Positions 1 through 10,565 are shown, numbered from the stretch's first letter. The stretch is 64,000 bases of DNA from Sergeia podlipaevii (GCA_030849805.1 JASANZ010002216.1:1-64000); one strand, 5' to 3'. A program made the numbers and translations. Notes: generated by a model from the sequence alone, not told the origin.

Positions 1-294
1 TTTGGGGAGAAAAGGTGGTCTCAGCCATTACAGATTTGCTTCAAAGGGGGCAGGCACACAGAGGAACTAAATAGCAGTAAAGAAGAATAAAAGAAAAAAA
101 AAAAGAAAAAGCAATCAAATAAGTTTTGTGTATGTGTTTTTAAAAAATGGTGCATGAAAGCAACATTGATAAAAGGGTACTACATGAAACAAGATTTCTA
201 TTCGTAGTATTGCTTCTTCAAATGTGGGCCTCCTTTCTTTTCTTTGGTTGTTTTTTCAGCTCTCCATTATGAGCGCTACATGGGACTTTCCGAG
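1..294. other. Spacer downstream of the ABC transporter gene
   Basis: No gene is seen here. The stretch is AT-rich, with an A-rich run near 90-115 and T-rich runs near 236-256. It should hold the 3' UTR of the ABC transporter gene and, further left, the intergenic region to the next gene of the same unit, which is outside the window. Confidence 0.5.
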
Positions 295-3200
295 TCAAAC
301 AGCAGCAACCTCCCCTCCTCCCCTCTGTGCCTCCAGCAGCAAGTGAAAGTATTTGTTGTCTTGCTTGTTACTGCAGAGATCCTGCCAGGTACCGTGCTCC
401 ACTATCTGGCCATCCACAAGTACCAGAATGTTATCGGCGTCCATTACCGAAGAAAGCCGATGAGCGGCAACAAGGCATGTTGGCGGCGTTGTCTGTGATG
501 CATTTATTCGGTCTAAGGAGATGCTGTCCGCAACGACTTCCGTTTGCACGCTTGCTTTATGAGAAGATGTAGACCACAAAGCGGACATAACAGCCTTCTC
601 TGTGATAGAGTCTAGAGCACTAGTTGTTTCGTCGAGAATTCGCAGACCAAGTGTGGTCTGAGGTTTCAGCAAGCTGCGTGCAACATTCAGTCTCTCTAGT
701 TCTCCACCGCTAAACGTGCCCGTGCGCAGCAACGCTGAGATCCCGGATCCCCGTTGCCTCACACATTCTGACGCCTGTGCAGTGCATAACGCCGCCTCCA
801 CAGCCGCAGGTGAAGCACCTGGTACGTGACCGAGCGCAATGTTAGCACCAACGCTCATCTCTTCAAGAAAACGAAGGTCGTCTGGTGCCTGCCAGCAGTT
901 CCCAATGCGGCGTCGGAGGTCCCTTGGCGGGTACTCCTCAACAGGAATCCCATTGATTAGAATCGTCCCCTTGTTAGGTGTGTAGAGACGTGTCACCAGT
1001 CGAAGCAGCGTTGTCTTGCCTGCGCCACTGAACCCAATGATCCCCAGCTTCTGCCCTGCGTGAATGGCAAATGAAACATCTCGCAAGATGTAACCCGCGT
1101 CCTCGCCGTCCTGTGCCCCTCCATGATGTCGTCGTCGATGACTGTTGCGGCGAGAGGGATATCGGAACCAAACATTGCGCATCTCCACGGACCACGCGCC
1201 TGGTGCAAGGGGCACGCACTGCTGCCAACGACGGCTGTCAATACTCATGGGTCGAGTCGGTGATGCAATCAGCCTGTCTTGTAGAAAGGCAAGGCTCTCT
1301 GTGTACCCTGGATAGGTCGATATAGTGCGCTGCAGCTGCCTCACCTGCATACAAAAATAAGACTCAGGCATGCCAGCGGCACCACTCCTGATTAAGGAAG
1401 ATGGAGCTGTACCGCTTTCGAAAGAACACTGCTGCTGCTGATTACCGTAACTAGACAGGGACATCATTTCAAATTTGTCTGGCTCAATTTCAAACAGAAG
1501 ATTCGTCAGGTCACTGGCAAAAGCAGGTATGTGGTACGTAGCAGTTCCATCCAGCTCTTCGCCTGCAATGCTGAGCGCAACAAGAAGAGGTAGCGCAGTG
1601 GCAACCTCAAAGAATATCGTGGTGACGTGGTGAGCCAGAAGCTTAAGCGCTTTTGACACAAGGGAGTAAAACATTAGGACTCGAGGAGAAGTTGAAGTGC
1701 TGGCTTTGCTTGAAGGTGTTATCTCTTTCACACTCAAACAAAAGTTCCTCTCTCTCTTCTCCTCAGCCCCACCGCCATGCTTATTTTCTGTCCACTCTCC
1801 TGTCCTCTGGTGTATCCCTCGCGTGATACCAAGGGCAACCTCTTCAAGGCCGCTCTGGCGGATGAGCTGCACCTGCACATCCCACTGTAGTCCGTGCGAT
1901 TCTGATAATCGCATCGGAGAGCCAAACAGCTCCGGCACAGTACCGGACATGTAACCAGCGCCGGTGCCACCTCTCGCACACGCCTCTTGAGTAGATGAAA
2001 GAGAATAGCGAGACACATAAAGACTCAGCAGCTGCGATGGTTCACTCGCCGCCTCCGCCAGCTCAGTCAGGTCCTCTGCTTTATTGACAATGAAGCGCTT
2101 CTGGCCATCTGTGTACAGCGGCGCATGATGCATGGAAGAGGCTGATGACAGCACCTGGCAAGCTGCAGCGCTCTCATTTAGCCAGAGCAAGGGAGCGAGA
2201 GGCCAGCGAACCTGAAGAGCCACAAGAGCTAATGTATGTGGCACCATTACTTGAGAAGAAACTGTCTCTGACGCACCACCAGTAGTGGGACCCCTAACGT
2301 CTCTCTGATCGGCGTCCATTGAAACGGCGGCGCAAGAGTCATTCGATAACGCAGCAAGAAGTAGGACACAGGTGCCGTAGTGATAAGACGTCAGCGGTGT
2401 GCCGCTGTGCTTCGGTAGCGCTGAAGAAGAGAAAAAATATGAAGGAACCAAAGCGTCACTAAAATCCAAGCACACACTCTCCTTTGAATTGACAACTCGG
2501 TTGGACTCTTCGGCTCTGAGCTGACGAGTCGCTTCACGTAGAACCAAGTCTGGTTGCTCCTGCTCATCCTTAGTGCTCACAGCAGCAGCAGCTGCATAGC
2601 GCCGCGCAGCCAGCATTTCGTTCCATCGCGCAAACGCATAATTAACAATCCACTGTGATGCCACCACCGCAATGCCAGTGTAGGGGCGACGTGCCACGAG
2701 AGCACCTAATCCAAAAAGCCAACTAATGCGGCATAAAGTGGAGCTCAGGTCAGTGAAGGAAAAGGTTGACGCAGTGTCAAGCGCCATCATTGCCGCATCC
2801 GGAAGGCTCCACTGCGCATCTGAAACGTAGTCGTGTCTTGCAAGCGCAATGTAAGACTTCATCGTGAGTTGATAGCGCTGATACTTGAGGACCGATTGGG
2901 TCGCGGCCTCAGTGAGTGCGTCGAAGGCTCGGTGAACAGCATCCACAAAGGTGCTGCGAGCAACGAGAAGCAGCGAGATGCGAGGTGGCACTGTCAAACT
3001 GGGGAGAGAGGGAATCAGGGACGGTGATGCTTGCGGGGACGATGACGTCTTCATCCCATCAGCGGCATTATTGATAAAAGCCTCCTCAGTTAGCGTACAA
3101 CTTGCAGATGGCGCTTCACTACCTTCTGGCATCAGTGCATTCGGCAGGAAATCACCAACAAATGCGACAGTCCCATCCGACTGACACTGTCGCCTGTAAC

Positions 3201-4224
3201 TCCACTGTGCCTCCGCAAGGTCAGTAAGGTACGTAGCTTCGCTCATCTCTATGTAGCGGTCTGGCAAAAATGGAGCAAGAAGCTCCTTCTGGGAACTCAC
3301 CAGCGCAACAGCAACAGAGAAAAGGTGCATTGGCGTCCGACACGCCGCGAACGTAGAGCGTAGAAACACAAGAGCCGCGTAGGTGTCTGACTCATGCCGT
3401 CGCATGTGTCTTTCCAAGCGGTGGAGTAGCGTTGCATTAAATATCTTCGCCCGATAGCAAGGAGATCTGCGCGCCTGGAGTTGATAGTTGTACTTCCCGT
3501 TCATAAGCCGTGCGGTGGCAACAAGCTCAGCGACTCTTCGACGATTTGCCATAAAGTTTGTGTTGCCGTCCTCGCCTTCCTCGCAGCCGCGTTGTTCATC
3601 ATGTGTGTCTTCGTATTGCTGTAAAGCCACGTAAAGTTGTTCTTCCACGACTGCGCAGAGACAGTTCCACACATCCACAGCAAAGGCGTGCACCACCGCC
3701 ATAGTAGGTGCGGTCGAAAGAGAGGAGGAGAATGAAAAGAAACTGCCTTCACTGCAGATGATGTGGCTATCATGTACGTACTGGCGAGACGCTAGCAATA
3801 ACGTGCAGTAGGCGTCAAACAAGCGATGCAACGGCCAGCCTCCCTCCTCAAGTGCGCGAACGTGCACGGGGCACGTTGGTGTATCCCCTGTACATGCGCT
3901 GAGAGCAACGAAGACAACATGGCGTGATGAGAAGTTGCTACTGCTGTCGTCACTGCTGCCGCTGTCTCCATCACAATTGTCTCCGCATGTACAAGGCACC
4001 GTAGTGCATTGTGTACAAGAAGAAGATAAATCAGGAAGACGAGTTGAAGTTGAAACGATTTCTCGCAACAGTTTAGCAACCTCTTGGCAGGTGGTTGATG
4101 TGGTGGCACGCACTGCTTGGAGAGTGCGCAGTCGCGTGTAAAATGCCGACGCGACTCCAACTGTAGTAGTTAGCGCTAGAGAGGCCGCAACGATGGGATG
4201 CACTACATGAGCGTAGGAAGACAT
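295..4224 (-). CDS. ABC transporter, ABCB-like, single C-terminal nucleotide-binding domain
   Basis: A 1309-residue protein with one ATP-binding cassette at about residues 1013-1300. Visible motifs: Walker A GFSGAGKTT (about 1064-1072), Q-loop Gln in NCWQAPDD, signature FSGGE in place of LSGGQ (about 1172), Walker B RILDE with the catalytic Glu followed by TTSALD (D-loop), and the H-loop in AAHRLSS (about 1253). All residues needed for ATP hydrolysis seem present. Hydrophobic stretches lie at about residues 8-30, 498-533 and 865-887, consistent with a highly diverged, enlarged membrane domain. This part is about twice the usual length for an ABCB half-transporter and has a Cys-rich, acidic patch near residues 65-85. 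The start chosen is the ATG at 4224; a GTG ten codons upstream reads through a poly-T tract and is unlikely. A splice acceptor lies 92 nt upstream. Substrate and compartment cannot be read from the sequence; an organelle membrane is plausible. Confidence 0.9.
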   Translation of the reverse strand: MSSYAHVVHPIVAASLALTTTVGVASAFYTRLRTLQAVRATTSTTCQEVAKLLREIVSTSTRLPDLSSSCTQCTTVPCTCGDNCDGDSGSSDDSSSNFSSRHVVFVALSACTGDTPTCPVHVRALEEGGWPLHRLFDAYCTLLLASRQYVHDSHIICSEGSFFSFSSSLSTAPTMAVVHAFAVDVWNCLCAVVEEQLYVALQQYEDTHDEQRGCEEGEDGNTNFMANRRRVAELVATARLMNGKYNYQLQARRSPCYRAKIFNATLLHRLERHMRRHESDTYAALVFLRSTFAACRTPMHLFSVAVALVSSQKELLAPFLPDRYIEMSEATYLTDLAEAQWSYRRQCQSDGTVAFVGDFLPNALMPEGSEAPSASCTLTEEAFINNAADGMKTSSSPQASPSLIPSLPSLTVPPRISLLLVARSTFVDAVHRAFDALTEAATQSVLKYQRYQLTMKSYIALARHDYVSDAQWSLPDAAMMALDTASTFSFTDLSSTLCRISWLFGLGALVARRPYTGIAVVASQWIVNYAFARWNEMLAARRYAAAAAVSTKDEQEQPDLVLREATRQLRAEESNRVVNSKESVCLDFSDALVPSYFFSSSALPKHSGTPLTSYHYGTCVLLLAALSNDSCAAVSMDADQRDVRGPTTGGASETVSSQVMVPHTLALVALQVRWPLAPLLWLNESAAACQVLSSASSMHHAPLYTDGQKRFIVNKAEDLTELAEAASEPSQLLSLYVSRYSLSSTQEACARGGTGAGYMSGTVPELFGSPMRLSESHGLQWDVQVQLIRQSGLEEVALGITRGIHQRTGEWTENKHGGGAEEKRERNFCLSVKEITPSSKASTSTSPRVLMFYSLVSKALKLLAHHVTTIFFEVATALPLLVALSIAGEELDGTATYHIPAFASDLTNLLFEIEPDKFEMMSLSSYGNQQQQCSFESGTAPSSLIRSGAAGMPESYFCMQVRQLQRTISTYPGYTESLAFLQDRLIASPTRPMSIDSRRWQQCVPLAPGAWSVEMRNVWFRYPSRRNSHRRRHHGGAQDGEDAGYILRDVSFAIHAGQKLGIIGFSGAGKTTLLRLVTRLYTPNKGTILINGIPVEEYPPRDLRRRIGNCWQAPDDLRFLEEMSVGANIALGHVPGASPAAVEAALCTAQASECVRQRGSGISALLRTGTFSGGELERLNVARSLLKPQTTLGLRILDETTSALDSITEKAVMSALWSTSSHKASVQTEVVADSISLDRINASQTTPPTCLVAAHRLSSVMDADNILVLVDGQIVEHGTWQDLCSNKQDNKYFHLLLEAQRGGGEVAAV

Positions 4225-4316
4225 ATGTTTAAAAAAAAAAAAATCGCCCCACACCTTCTTTTTATTTATGAGTTGTTACTGTTTCAACAATCCGTTCTTA
4301 ATCGCCATAAACAAAA

Positions 4317-4330
4317 CTGCAAAGAAGAAT
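4317..4330 (-). promoter_or_regulatory. Predicted spliced-leader acceptor for the ABC transporter gene
   Basis: Read on the minus strand this is ATTCTTCTTTGCAG, a pyrimidine run closing in CAG. It is a strong-looking 3' splice site and would leave a 92-nt 5' UTR before the ATG at 4224. It supports that start over the GTG further upstream. This is a prediction from the pattern only. Confidence 0.5.
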
Positions 4331-4936
4331 CTTTTTTTTAAAAAAGCAAGCCAGTAAAATCAAATTGAATACAGAAAAGGCAAATTGAACGTTCTTTTCT
4401 TAAATAGAAGCAATAACAGCGTGACCACACTTGCCCCTGTACGTGTGCGTAATGCACGCAGTCAAGGAATCTCAGCAATTAAGCCTCAAAGGGCCTTAGC
4501 CGTGCTTGAGTTGAGAATTTGGCAAGCTCAAAAGCACGTGCAAATGAAAAGAAAAAAATCGTTGCGCATTGCAACGTGTACTTCTCTTTATTTTTTTTTT
4601 GTTACCACTGTTGTAGTTGTCGCTTTTGCTCAAAACATGTTTTATATTCAAAAAAAAAAGAAAACGTAACAATAATAATAATAATAATAGTCTACTTTGA
4701 AAAAAAAAAAATCATTCAAGATTATATTGTTCCAACGTATACATTAATAATGACTAAGAAAACAAAAGGAAAGAGAGAAAAACAGGAAAAAGGAATATAT
4801 TTTTCCTATAGATACGTGTTGCTCTCGCGCATTTATTGATGTTTTGTAAGTGTAATAATAGTCATGGGGGGAAAAAAAAAAGAAGGATAGAGTGCAGTAT
4901 AGTGATATCGCGCACTCAACTAAAAAAATATACATA
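4331..4936. other. Intergenic spacer between the PqiA-like and ABC genes
   Basis: No gene is supported. The stretch has poly-A and poly-T runs and a short TAA/AAT repeat near 4670-4690. A patch of more balanced base composition at about 4400-4560 shows no convincing reading frame. Confidence 0.5.
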
Positions 4937-7858
4937 TCAGTGCCTGAAGATAGGTTCAGTGATGCCAACCTCGGAGTCGCGCCCGTTCGCATCAGGACTG
5001 CTACTCTTCCCGTCACTGTATGGTGATGTTGCTTCTTTCACTGCCTGCCTACGTGCACAGCGGCGGATCACGCGTTGGGGAAGTTCAAAGATGTCCATCA
5101 CAAGCACCACCATCCACACAACAACTGTTGCGAGGAGAAATGGGATGAGAGGCCACAACATGTGAGCGTGTGCGTTGTAGAAAAAATCATAATTCCCACC
5201 CAAGACAAACTGCAGAAACTGATTAAGCTGGAGAAGACCAGCAACAATGGCAAGCAGCAGCGCATCGGCAGCAGTCCACGAGGCCAACAAGCGCAGCCTG
5301 GGAAAAAAGAGAAGATAGAGCACAGGGGCCACGACACACGTCGCAAGCGTCACCACCACGCAGCCTACACCCGCCTTGAGTGATAACTCATACAGATTGT
5401 ACTTGGCGTGCTGCTCGGTGGCGACGGAGGCGAGCCCACCAGCGTCGTAGCGCAGCGAAGCACAGATCCATGAAGGTAGAGTGAGACCAAGCACAAGAGC
5501 TGCTAGGGGTATCGAAAGCAGCCACCGCACGCTCTTCATCCAGGCAAATACACCGCCAGCACAGAACGGGACTGAACTATCGCCTCTGTCTTCCTGTGAT
5601 TCCATTTCAGTGGCATAGTAAGTGGACTCAGTGGCTGTTGAAGAAGTAAAGCCAAGTGTACCACCGCAGCGGCGGCACCTGTCTGGCGACTGCTTGCCGT
5701 CTTCACTCTTGCACGCTACCTGCGCACACGCAGCAGTAGCAGCAGCAACGGCGTCCATCTCTTCACAACAGGCCTCCTCCTCTTTACCCTGCTGCCGCTG
5801 CTGATCCACTCTATGCAACTCGTCACGTTCAACTATATCACACACGCACCCCTGCCGCTGCTTGCTCACGACTGAGGCACTACACATGCGGGTAGTTGTT
5901 TCCCACCTCCAGTAGTGGCACGCGTAGTTGCCCAACGCGATAGAGCTCACAGTGGCTGCCAGAAAGATGTAGTAGGGCGGAAGCAACGAAACATCAGCAA
6001 CCCCGGCAATCTCGAGCCCGGCGGTCATGACAAGCATAACAAAAGTGTCGAGTAGAGAAATCTTCCCAATGTAATCAATTAGGTGCAACGCCTTGGAGTT
6101 TGGTGAGTGCAAGATAACCGTAAAGAGAAGTATACAGAAAAGTTTCACGTAGGGGTATATACCACTGAAGGCAAAGACAAACACCGCAAGAGGACGCAGA
6201 CCGGAGTCCCATAAGTCACTGACAGTCTCGATCAAAGAAAACGAATATGCCTCAATGACGCGACCGACCGTAACCGTTGCCACGGTCGTCGTGTCCGCCC
6301 ATATATAGCACAAGAGAGTCGCAAAAGTGAATCCACACAAGGATGCGTCCTCCATCACTATGCGGAGAGTATGAATAGGAATCCCTGTGGAGGCACTGCA
6401 TACAGGAAGAAGACGGTGACGACGCACATTCCTGCCGATGAAGAAGGCGGTAAGAAGAAAGAAAAAAGCTGGAAAGACCACGACAACGGCGATGTGTGGC
6501 ACCAGGCGCACGTGCGAGCGTTTCATCGGAAGCACAGCGATCTGGTCGTCTGACTCGCTGCTGAAGAAGCGAAGCAGTCGATTGATCAAACCATTGCAAA
6601 CGTTTTCAATGAGTGGACTCGCAAGATGCGCAAAGACAGTATCAAGTTCCTCCAGACCGGAGACACGCACATTGGCAAGCTGCAGCCCTCCTTGCGTGGC
6701 GACGGTGCAGTAATATCCATCGTCACTGCACCGCAAACCCCGCGTAACGAGGTGAAATGAAATTGATGCACCAGCAGGCACATGCGTAGCCACCCTAGCC
6801 GTCGTATTGCGTGCAACAATACTAGCAAGAATGCGAAGCCATGATCCTTCGTCGGCCGCACCATCATCACCACTCTCGTCGCTCTCGTTATCTTCACCAG
6901 ATGGCGCTCCAGGGCTGACATCAAGACCTAATGTGTCCACTATGGCCTGCACAATCGCATTGAAAGTGTTCTCAATGGTGTCAAAATGAAAAAAACTTTG
7001 AGCGGCTCTCAGCGCACTGAGGCCGTACTTGCGTAAGACAGACCATACAGCACTGTCTTTCATGGAAGGTGGCCGCGTCGTACCTGTCTCATCATCGTCG
7101 TCTTCCTCCTCACCGTTTTCTGGCGCGTGGATTGAGAAGGAGATGTCAGTGCCATGCAAGGCTCGCAGTTGCAGTTGCATCGCTGTTGGTGCGACAAAGA
7201 CAGCTGAAGGCTTGCCGCCCAGCAGACTGTTCACTTCCATCGCAATATTCTCAACCGCCTGAAAAAGACGTGAGTGCGACATCGGAGAGTCAGAAATCTC
7301 GAGAGGTGGGTGTGGCGTGTCCACTGGCGGCTCGAGGAGTGTGTTGGACAGCACCGAAGTAAGCTGTGGGCACAGGTCAAAAATCTGAGTGGGAAGTGAG
7401 ATGCCGGTAAGCTCCTGCGAGATGGTGACCTGCACTCTCAGATCACAATGAACACCTTCCGCTTCACATCCTGGAGAAGATAAAGAGGATGACGTAGTCA
7501 AGAGGCTAGCGTTAGAACATGCACAATCGCCACATGCGCGCTCGAGAGTCTCTTTGCTCGCATTGAAACCGCCGAGTACGTGGATAACTGCCTTGTAAGT
7601 AAAGAAGCCAAACTTACTAGACACGCTTGCCTTGGCAGCTCCAACGATGGTTAGAGGCTTCTGAAAGGCCATGTGGAAGCGCTCTGGAGTCAGCTCCAGC
7701 TCCACTGCAGGTAGCGATACTTCCCGAGGTTGGATTTCCTTTACGTACATCCCGATGGCATCAATCTTCGTTGCCTTGTTGACAAATGACATCTTCGGGA
7801 ATTCAATGTGCACCAACATCGCGAGTGCCAGCACAAAATAAAAAGTGCCGCCACTCAT
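4937..7858 (-). CDS. Polytopic membrane protein with PqiA-like C-terminal modules
   Basis: A 973-residue protein that begins with a signal-peptide-like hydrophobic run (residues 5-18). About 430 residues of probably luminal or extracellular sequence follow, with a Cys cluster (ACGDCAC) and acidic Ser-rich stretches. About nine membrane helices come after this, at roughly 449-476, 496-530, 549-583, 599-620, 624-649, 776-800, 829-852, 862-889 and 899-926. The block SGIYPYVKL ... LIDYIGKISLLDTFVML (about 560-610) resembles the conserved core of paraquat-inducible protein A, whose bacterial members have two four-helix modules and CxxC motifs. Here two helix clusters (450-650 and 776-926) flank a soluble, Cys-rich linker containing CRRC (about 726). 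Bacterial PqiA works with MCE-type proteins in envelope lipid transport; a lipid or membrane-stress role here is only inference. The start is the only ATG before the signal-like segment. The start and extent are clear, the family assignment is moderate. Confidence 0.85.
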   Translation of the reverse strand: MSGGTFYFVLALAMLVHIEFPKMSFVNKATKIDAIGMYVKEIQPREVSLPAVELELTPERFHMAFQKPLTIVGAAKASVSSKFGFFTYKAVIHVLGGFNASKETLERACGDCACSNASLLTTSSSLSSPGCEAEGVHCDLRVQVTISQELTGISLPTQIFDLCPQLTSVLSNTLLEPPVDTPHPPLEISDSPMSHSRLFQAVENIAMEVNSLLGGKPSAVFVAPTAMQLQLRALHGTDISFSIHAPENGEEEDDDDETGTTRPPSMKDSAVWSVLRKYGLSALRAAQSFFHFDTIENTFNAIVQAIVDTLGLDVSPGAPSGEDNESDESGDDGAADEGSWLRILASIVARNTTARVATHVPAGASISFHLVTRGLRCSDDGYYCTVATQGGLQLANVRVSGLEELDTVFAHLASPLIENVCNGLINRLLRFFSSESDDQIAVLPMKRSHVRLVPHIAVVVVFPAFFFLLTAFFIGRNVRRHRLLPVCSASTGIPIHTLRIVMEDASLCGFTFATLLCYIWADTTTVATVTVGRVIEAYSFSLIETVSDLWDSGLRPLAVFVFAFSGIYPYVKLFCILLFTVILHSPNSKALHLIDYIGKISLLDTFVMLVMTAGLEIAGVADVSLLPPYYIFLAATVSSIALGNYACHYWRWETTTRMCSASVVSKQRQGCVCDIVERDELHRVDQQRQQGKEEEACCEEMDAVAAATAACAQVACKSEDGKQSPDRCRRCGGTLGFTSSTATESTYYATEMESQEDRGDSSVPFCAGGVFAWMKSVRWLLSIPLAALVLGLTLPSWICASLRYDAGGLASVATEQHAKYNLYELSLKAGVGCVVVTLATCVVAPVLYLLFFPRLRLLASWTAADALLLAIVAGLLQLNQFLQFVLGGNYDFFYNAHAHMLWPLIPFLLATVVVWMVVLVMDIFELPQRVIRRCARRQAVKEATSPYSDGKSSSPDANGRDSEVGITEPIFRH

Positions 7859-9917
7859 CGTTTTTTTATATTTTTATATATATTATACTTTTTTTAAAGT
7901 TCCAAACGATTAAAAAGGAATATAAAAGTAGTTAATAATAACGTTGTTGATGTGTGTTACTATATGTGTTTTCCTGCCCTTAGAATAAATGCAAAACCAA
8001 AAATAGAAGTTAAGTACAGTATTGAATTGCCCCCCAATAAAATGTTGCTTTGAAAAGAGAGAAATATGTGTGTGGGTGGGTGTGTGTCAATAGCGATACC
8101 TTTCCTTTCAGTTCAGCGGTAATGTGTATTAGTGTCCGTGTTGAATTGAAAGTGGCACACAACGTAAAAAAAAACTTAGCATTGGATGGTTTTTAAAAAA
8201 GGTATTAAAAATTCAAAAGTAAATGCGAAATAAAGAAAGAAAGAAAAAAGAGGGAGAGAGAGAGAGGGGTAAGGTATATATATTTATTATAGAGCAAAGC
8301 AGTGGAATATACACGTGCAAATGGACAAGCATGAGAAAGGAAGAAAGTGCACAAGGAAACATATCATGAGCGTAAGCTGCGTGCTTGACTTGAACTGCAC
8401 ACGTCACTCCCTCATAAACCCACTTTGTCATGCACACACACACAACAACCAAAAATAATAAGGAGAAAGAGGAAGAAAACTATCTCCCCTCCATTTACTT
8501 GTGTTGTTGCTTTCATCATCAATTTTATAATGTAATTTTCTATTTATTGTTCTTTTTTGCTTGATTTATGTAAGTGTATAAGTTAAAAGATATGATAATA
8601 ATGATGATGATGATATCATTTATTCTCAAAAATGAAAAAGAAAAAAAAGCATATAATAAATAAATAAAATAAAAAATTTTCCATACTTTTATTCGCGGGC
8701 ACAAAACACACACACACACACACGCGATGAAAAGAGACACATTCACGCACATACACCTATCCGGTCATGTATGCACGACCAGATCAAAGTTATTTTTGGT
8801 TCAATTTTTTTTTCCCCTGCGTGCATGTGTGTACTGAAAGCTTTTGGCGCGTTGGCTACTTTACTTCCTCTTCTTTGGTTTCTCATTTATCCTTTCTTTC
8901 TTTCTACTATTTTCTGTTGTGCGTGTGTGTGTGTGTTTCCTTTCCTAGTGCTACGTGATGATGATTCTGCTCTCCTACGCAAAAATAAATAAATAAATGC
9001 GTGCAACACATTTCTCTTTCATTCATTCATTCTTTCTTCCCCCCCCCCCCNCCCCCCCCCTCCCTCCCTTATTTTTGTTCACCATCGGAAAGTTACTTCC
9101 TGCTTTACAACCCTGCGGAGTGTCTCACTCATGAACCCTTCCATATCTTCTCACCGCGGCCAGGTTCCAAGGAGACACACATACACACATACAGGAGCAA
9201 GAGCACAACACTCCGCTATTGGAAGGTGCAGAAGGACAAAGAGCTATAATACAGAAGCTAAAAAAAAAAAAGACAACTTTAAATAATAATAATAATATCC
9301 TCTCACAAGCTTACCGCCTCCAAGAAACAACATTCAACAGAAATGCAATAAAACGGGCAGTCAATTGGAGTAGAGGATACTCAAAAATAAAGAAAAGCAA
9401 AATATATATATATATATAATACAATCATGTATTCTCAACCTGTGGGAATACAAAAAAAAAAAGAGGAAGAAACACAAAATTCAGTTCAAAGAGAAACACA
9501 AGCTTTTGAATACCAACAAAAGCAGCGAAGCCTCCAGAAGAAGTAAATATATATATATTTATTTATATAAAGAGTGAGAGAGAGAGAGAGAGCGCTGTCA
9601 TGATGTTCAGTTCTACTGCTACCCAGCAGCTTCGCTGTCTCTCCTCATTTCCTCCCTCTTCTCCACCAGATGTTTAACCAATGTGCGCGTGTGCACATGC
9701 TCTCTCTCTCTACATTTATATATTTCCTTGTCCCTCCCTTGTCTCTTCTCTCTTTTGTCCGGTTCTCACATATATACGTGAATTTACAGTTTCGCGGACA
9801 CTTTTACTACCGACGTCTCAAATGCGTGTGCTAGGGGATGGCACTTCTGCCCTCCTGTTTTTGGTTTGTTTCTTCTCTTTATTAAAAAAAAAACAATCTT
9901 CTACAATAAATGTGCAC
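7859..9917. other. Long AT-rich intergenic region with microsatellites
   Basis: About 2 kb with no supported gene. It holds TA, GT/CA and GA repeats (near 8246-8300, 8705-8725, 8920-8940, 9400-9420 and 9549-9595), a poly-C run containing an undetermined base at 9051, and poly-A tracts. Open frames here begin at non-ATG codons or translate simple repeats. It should contain the 5' UTR of the PqiA-like gene on its left and the 3' UTR of the cytochrome b5 gene on its right. Confidence 0.55.
9039..9060. repeat. Poly-C run containing an N
   Basis: About 22 consecutive C with one undetermined base at 9051. This is a homopolymer of uncertain length and the only ambiguous base seen in the window, so the local length is not reliable. 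Confidence 0.9.
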
Positions 9918-10565
9918 TCAGGAGAGAAGGAAGTAGCCGGCCATGATGAACAGAGCGGCAAAAATAAAGAACTTGAGCTCCTCTTGGATGCGACTGAGCA
10001 GGGACTCGTTTTCGCGTGGTGCGTTCTTGTGGCCATCAGCCCCCTTCATATCGTGTGTCTTGCGTTCGACAATCTTCTTGCGCTCCTCAGGAGCCAAGTC
10101 GCCAACGAAATACTTCTGCATAATTTTGTACGCGTTGTCGCTGTGGCCGTTGTCGGTGAAGGCCTGAGTTGCATCGCCGCCAGCGTTATAGAGAAGAATA
10201 TCGCGGCCGCCGGGGTGAAGATCCAGAAAGCGGGTGACATCGTACACCTTATTGTTAATCACAAACCATGCGTTATCGATGGTCTTCTTGCCCGCCACCT
10301 GCACCATTGTGAAGTAGGAGCGACGCTCGTTCTCAGGCAGGTCACCAATCTTAAGGCCCGCAAGCTTCTTCAACGCACCCTTGCTGTGCCCCACGGCCTC
10401 AAAGTCCTCTGTGGCGTCTTTGCCAATGTGGCTGAGAAGGATATCACGACCGCCCGGGTGGTCATCGTAAAAGTGGGTGACGTCAAACACCTCGTTGTTA
10501 ATGATGAACCAGCCACTAGGCTTCTGGTCGTGCTTGGCGACTTCCTCGCGAGAGATAGTGGTCAT
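9918..10565 (-). CDS. Tandem cytochrome b5 domain protein, tail-anchored
   Basis: A 215-residue protein with two consecutive cytochrome b5 haem-binding domains. Domain 1 (about 3-77) has HPGG with axial His36 and the second ligand His60 in VGHSK. Domain 2 (about 92-156) repeats the pattern with His117 in HPGG and His141 in NGHSD. Both pairs of ligands are present, so both domains should bind haem. A basic, charged linker (157-195) leads to a C-terminal hydrophobic segment (about 198-215) ending LLS, typical of a tail anchor in the ER or outer mitochondrial membrane. Cytochrome b5 passes electrons to fatty-acid desaturases, P450s and similar enzymes; the partner here is unknown. Most soluble or microsomal b5 proteins carry one such domain, so the fused pair is unusual. 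The start ATG gives a complete first domain. Confidence 0.93.
   Translation of the reverse strand: MTTISREEVAKHDQKPSGWFIINNEVFDVTHFYDDHPGGRDILLSHIGKDATEDFEAVGHSKGALKKLAGLKIGDLPENERRSYFTMVQVAGKKTIDNAWFVINNKVYDVTRFLDLHPGGRDILLYNAGGDATQAFTDNGHSDNAYKIMQKYFVGDLAPEERKKIVERKTHDMKGADGHKNAPRENESLLSRIQEELKFFIFAALFIMAGYFLLS

Noticed and set aside
4225..4254. GTG start ten codons upstream in the ABC gene
   Set aside because: It is not an ATG, and it would translate a poly-T tract as a Phe run; the ATG at 4224 is preferred.
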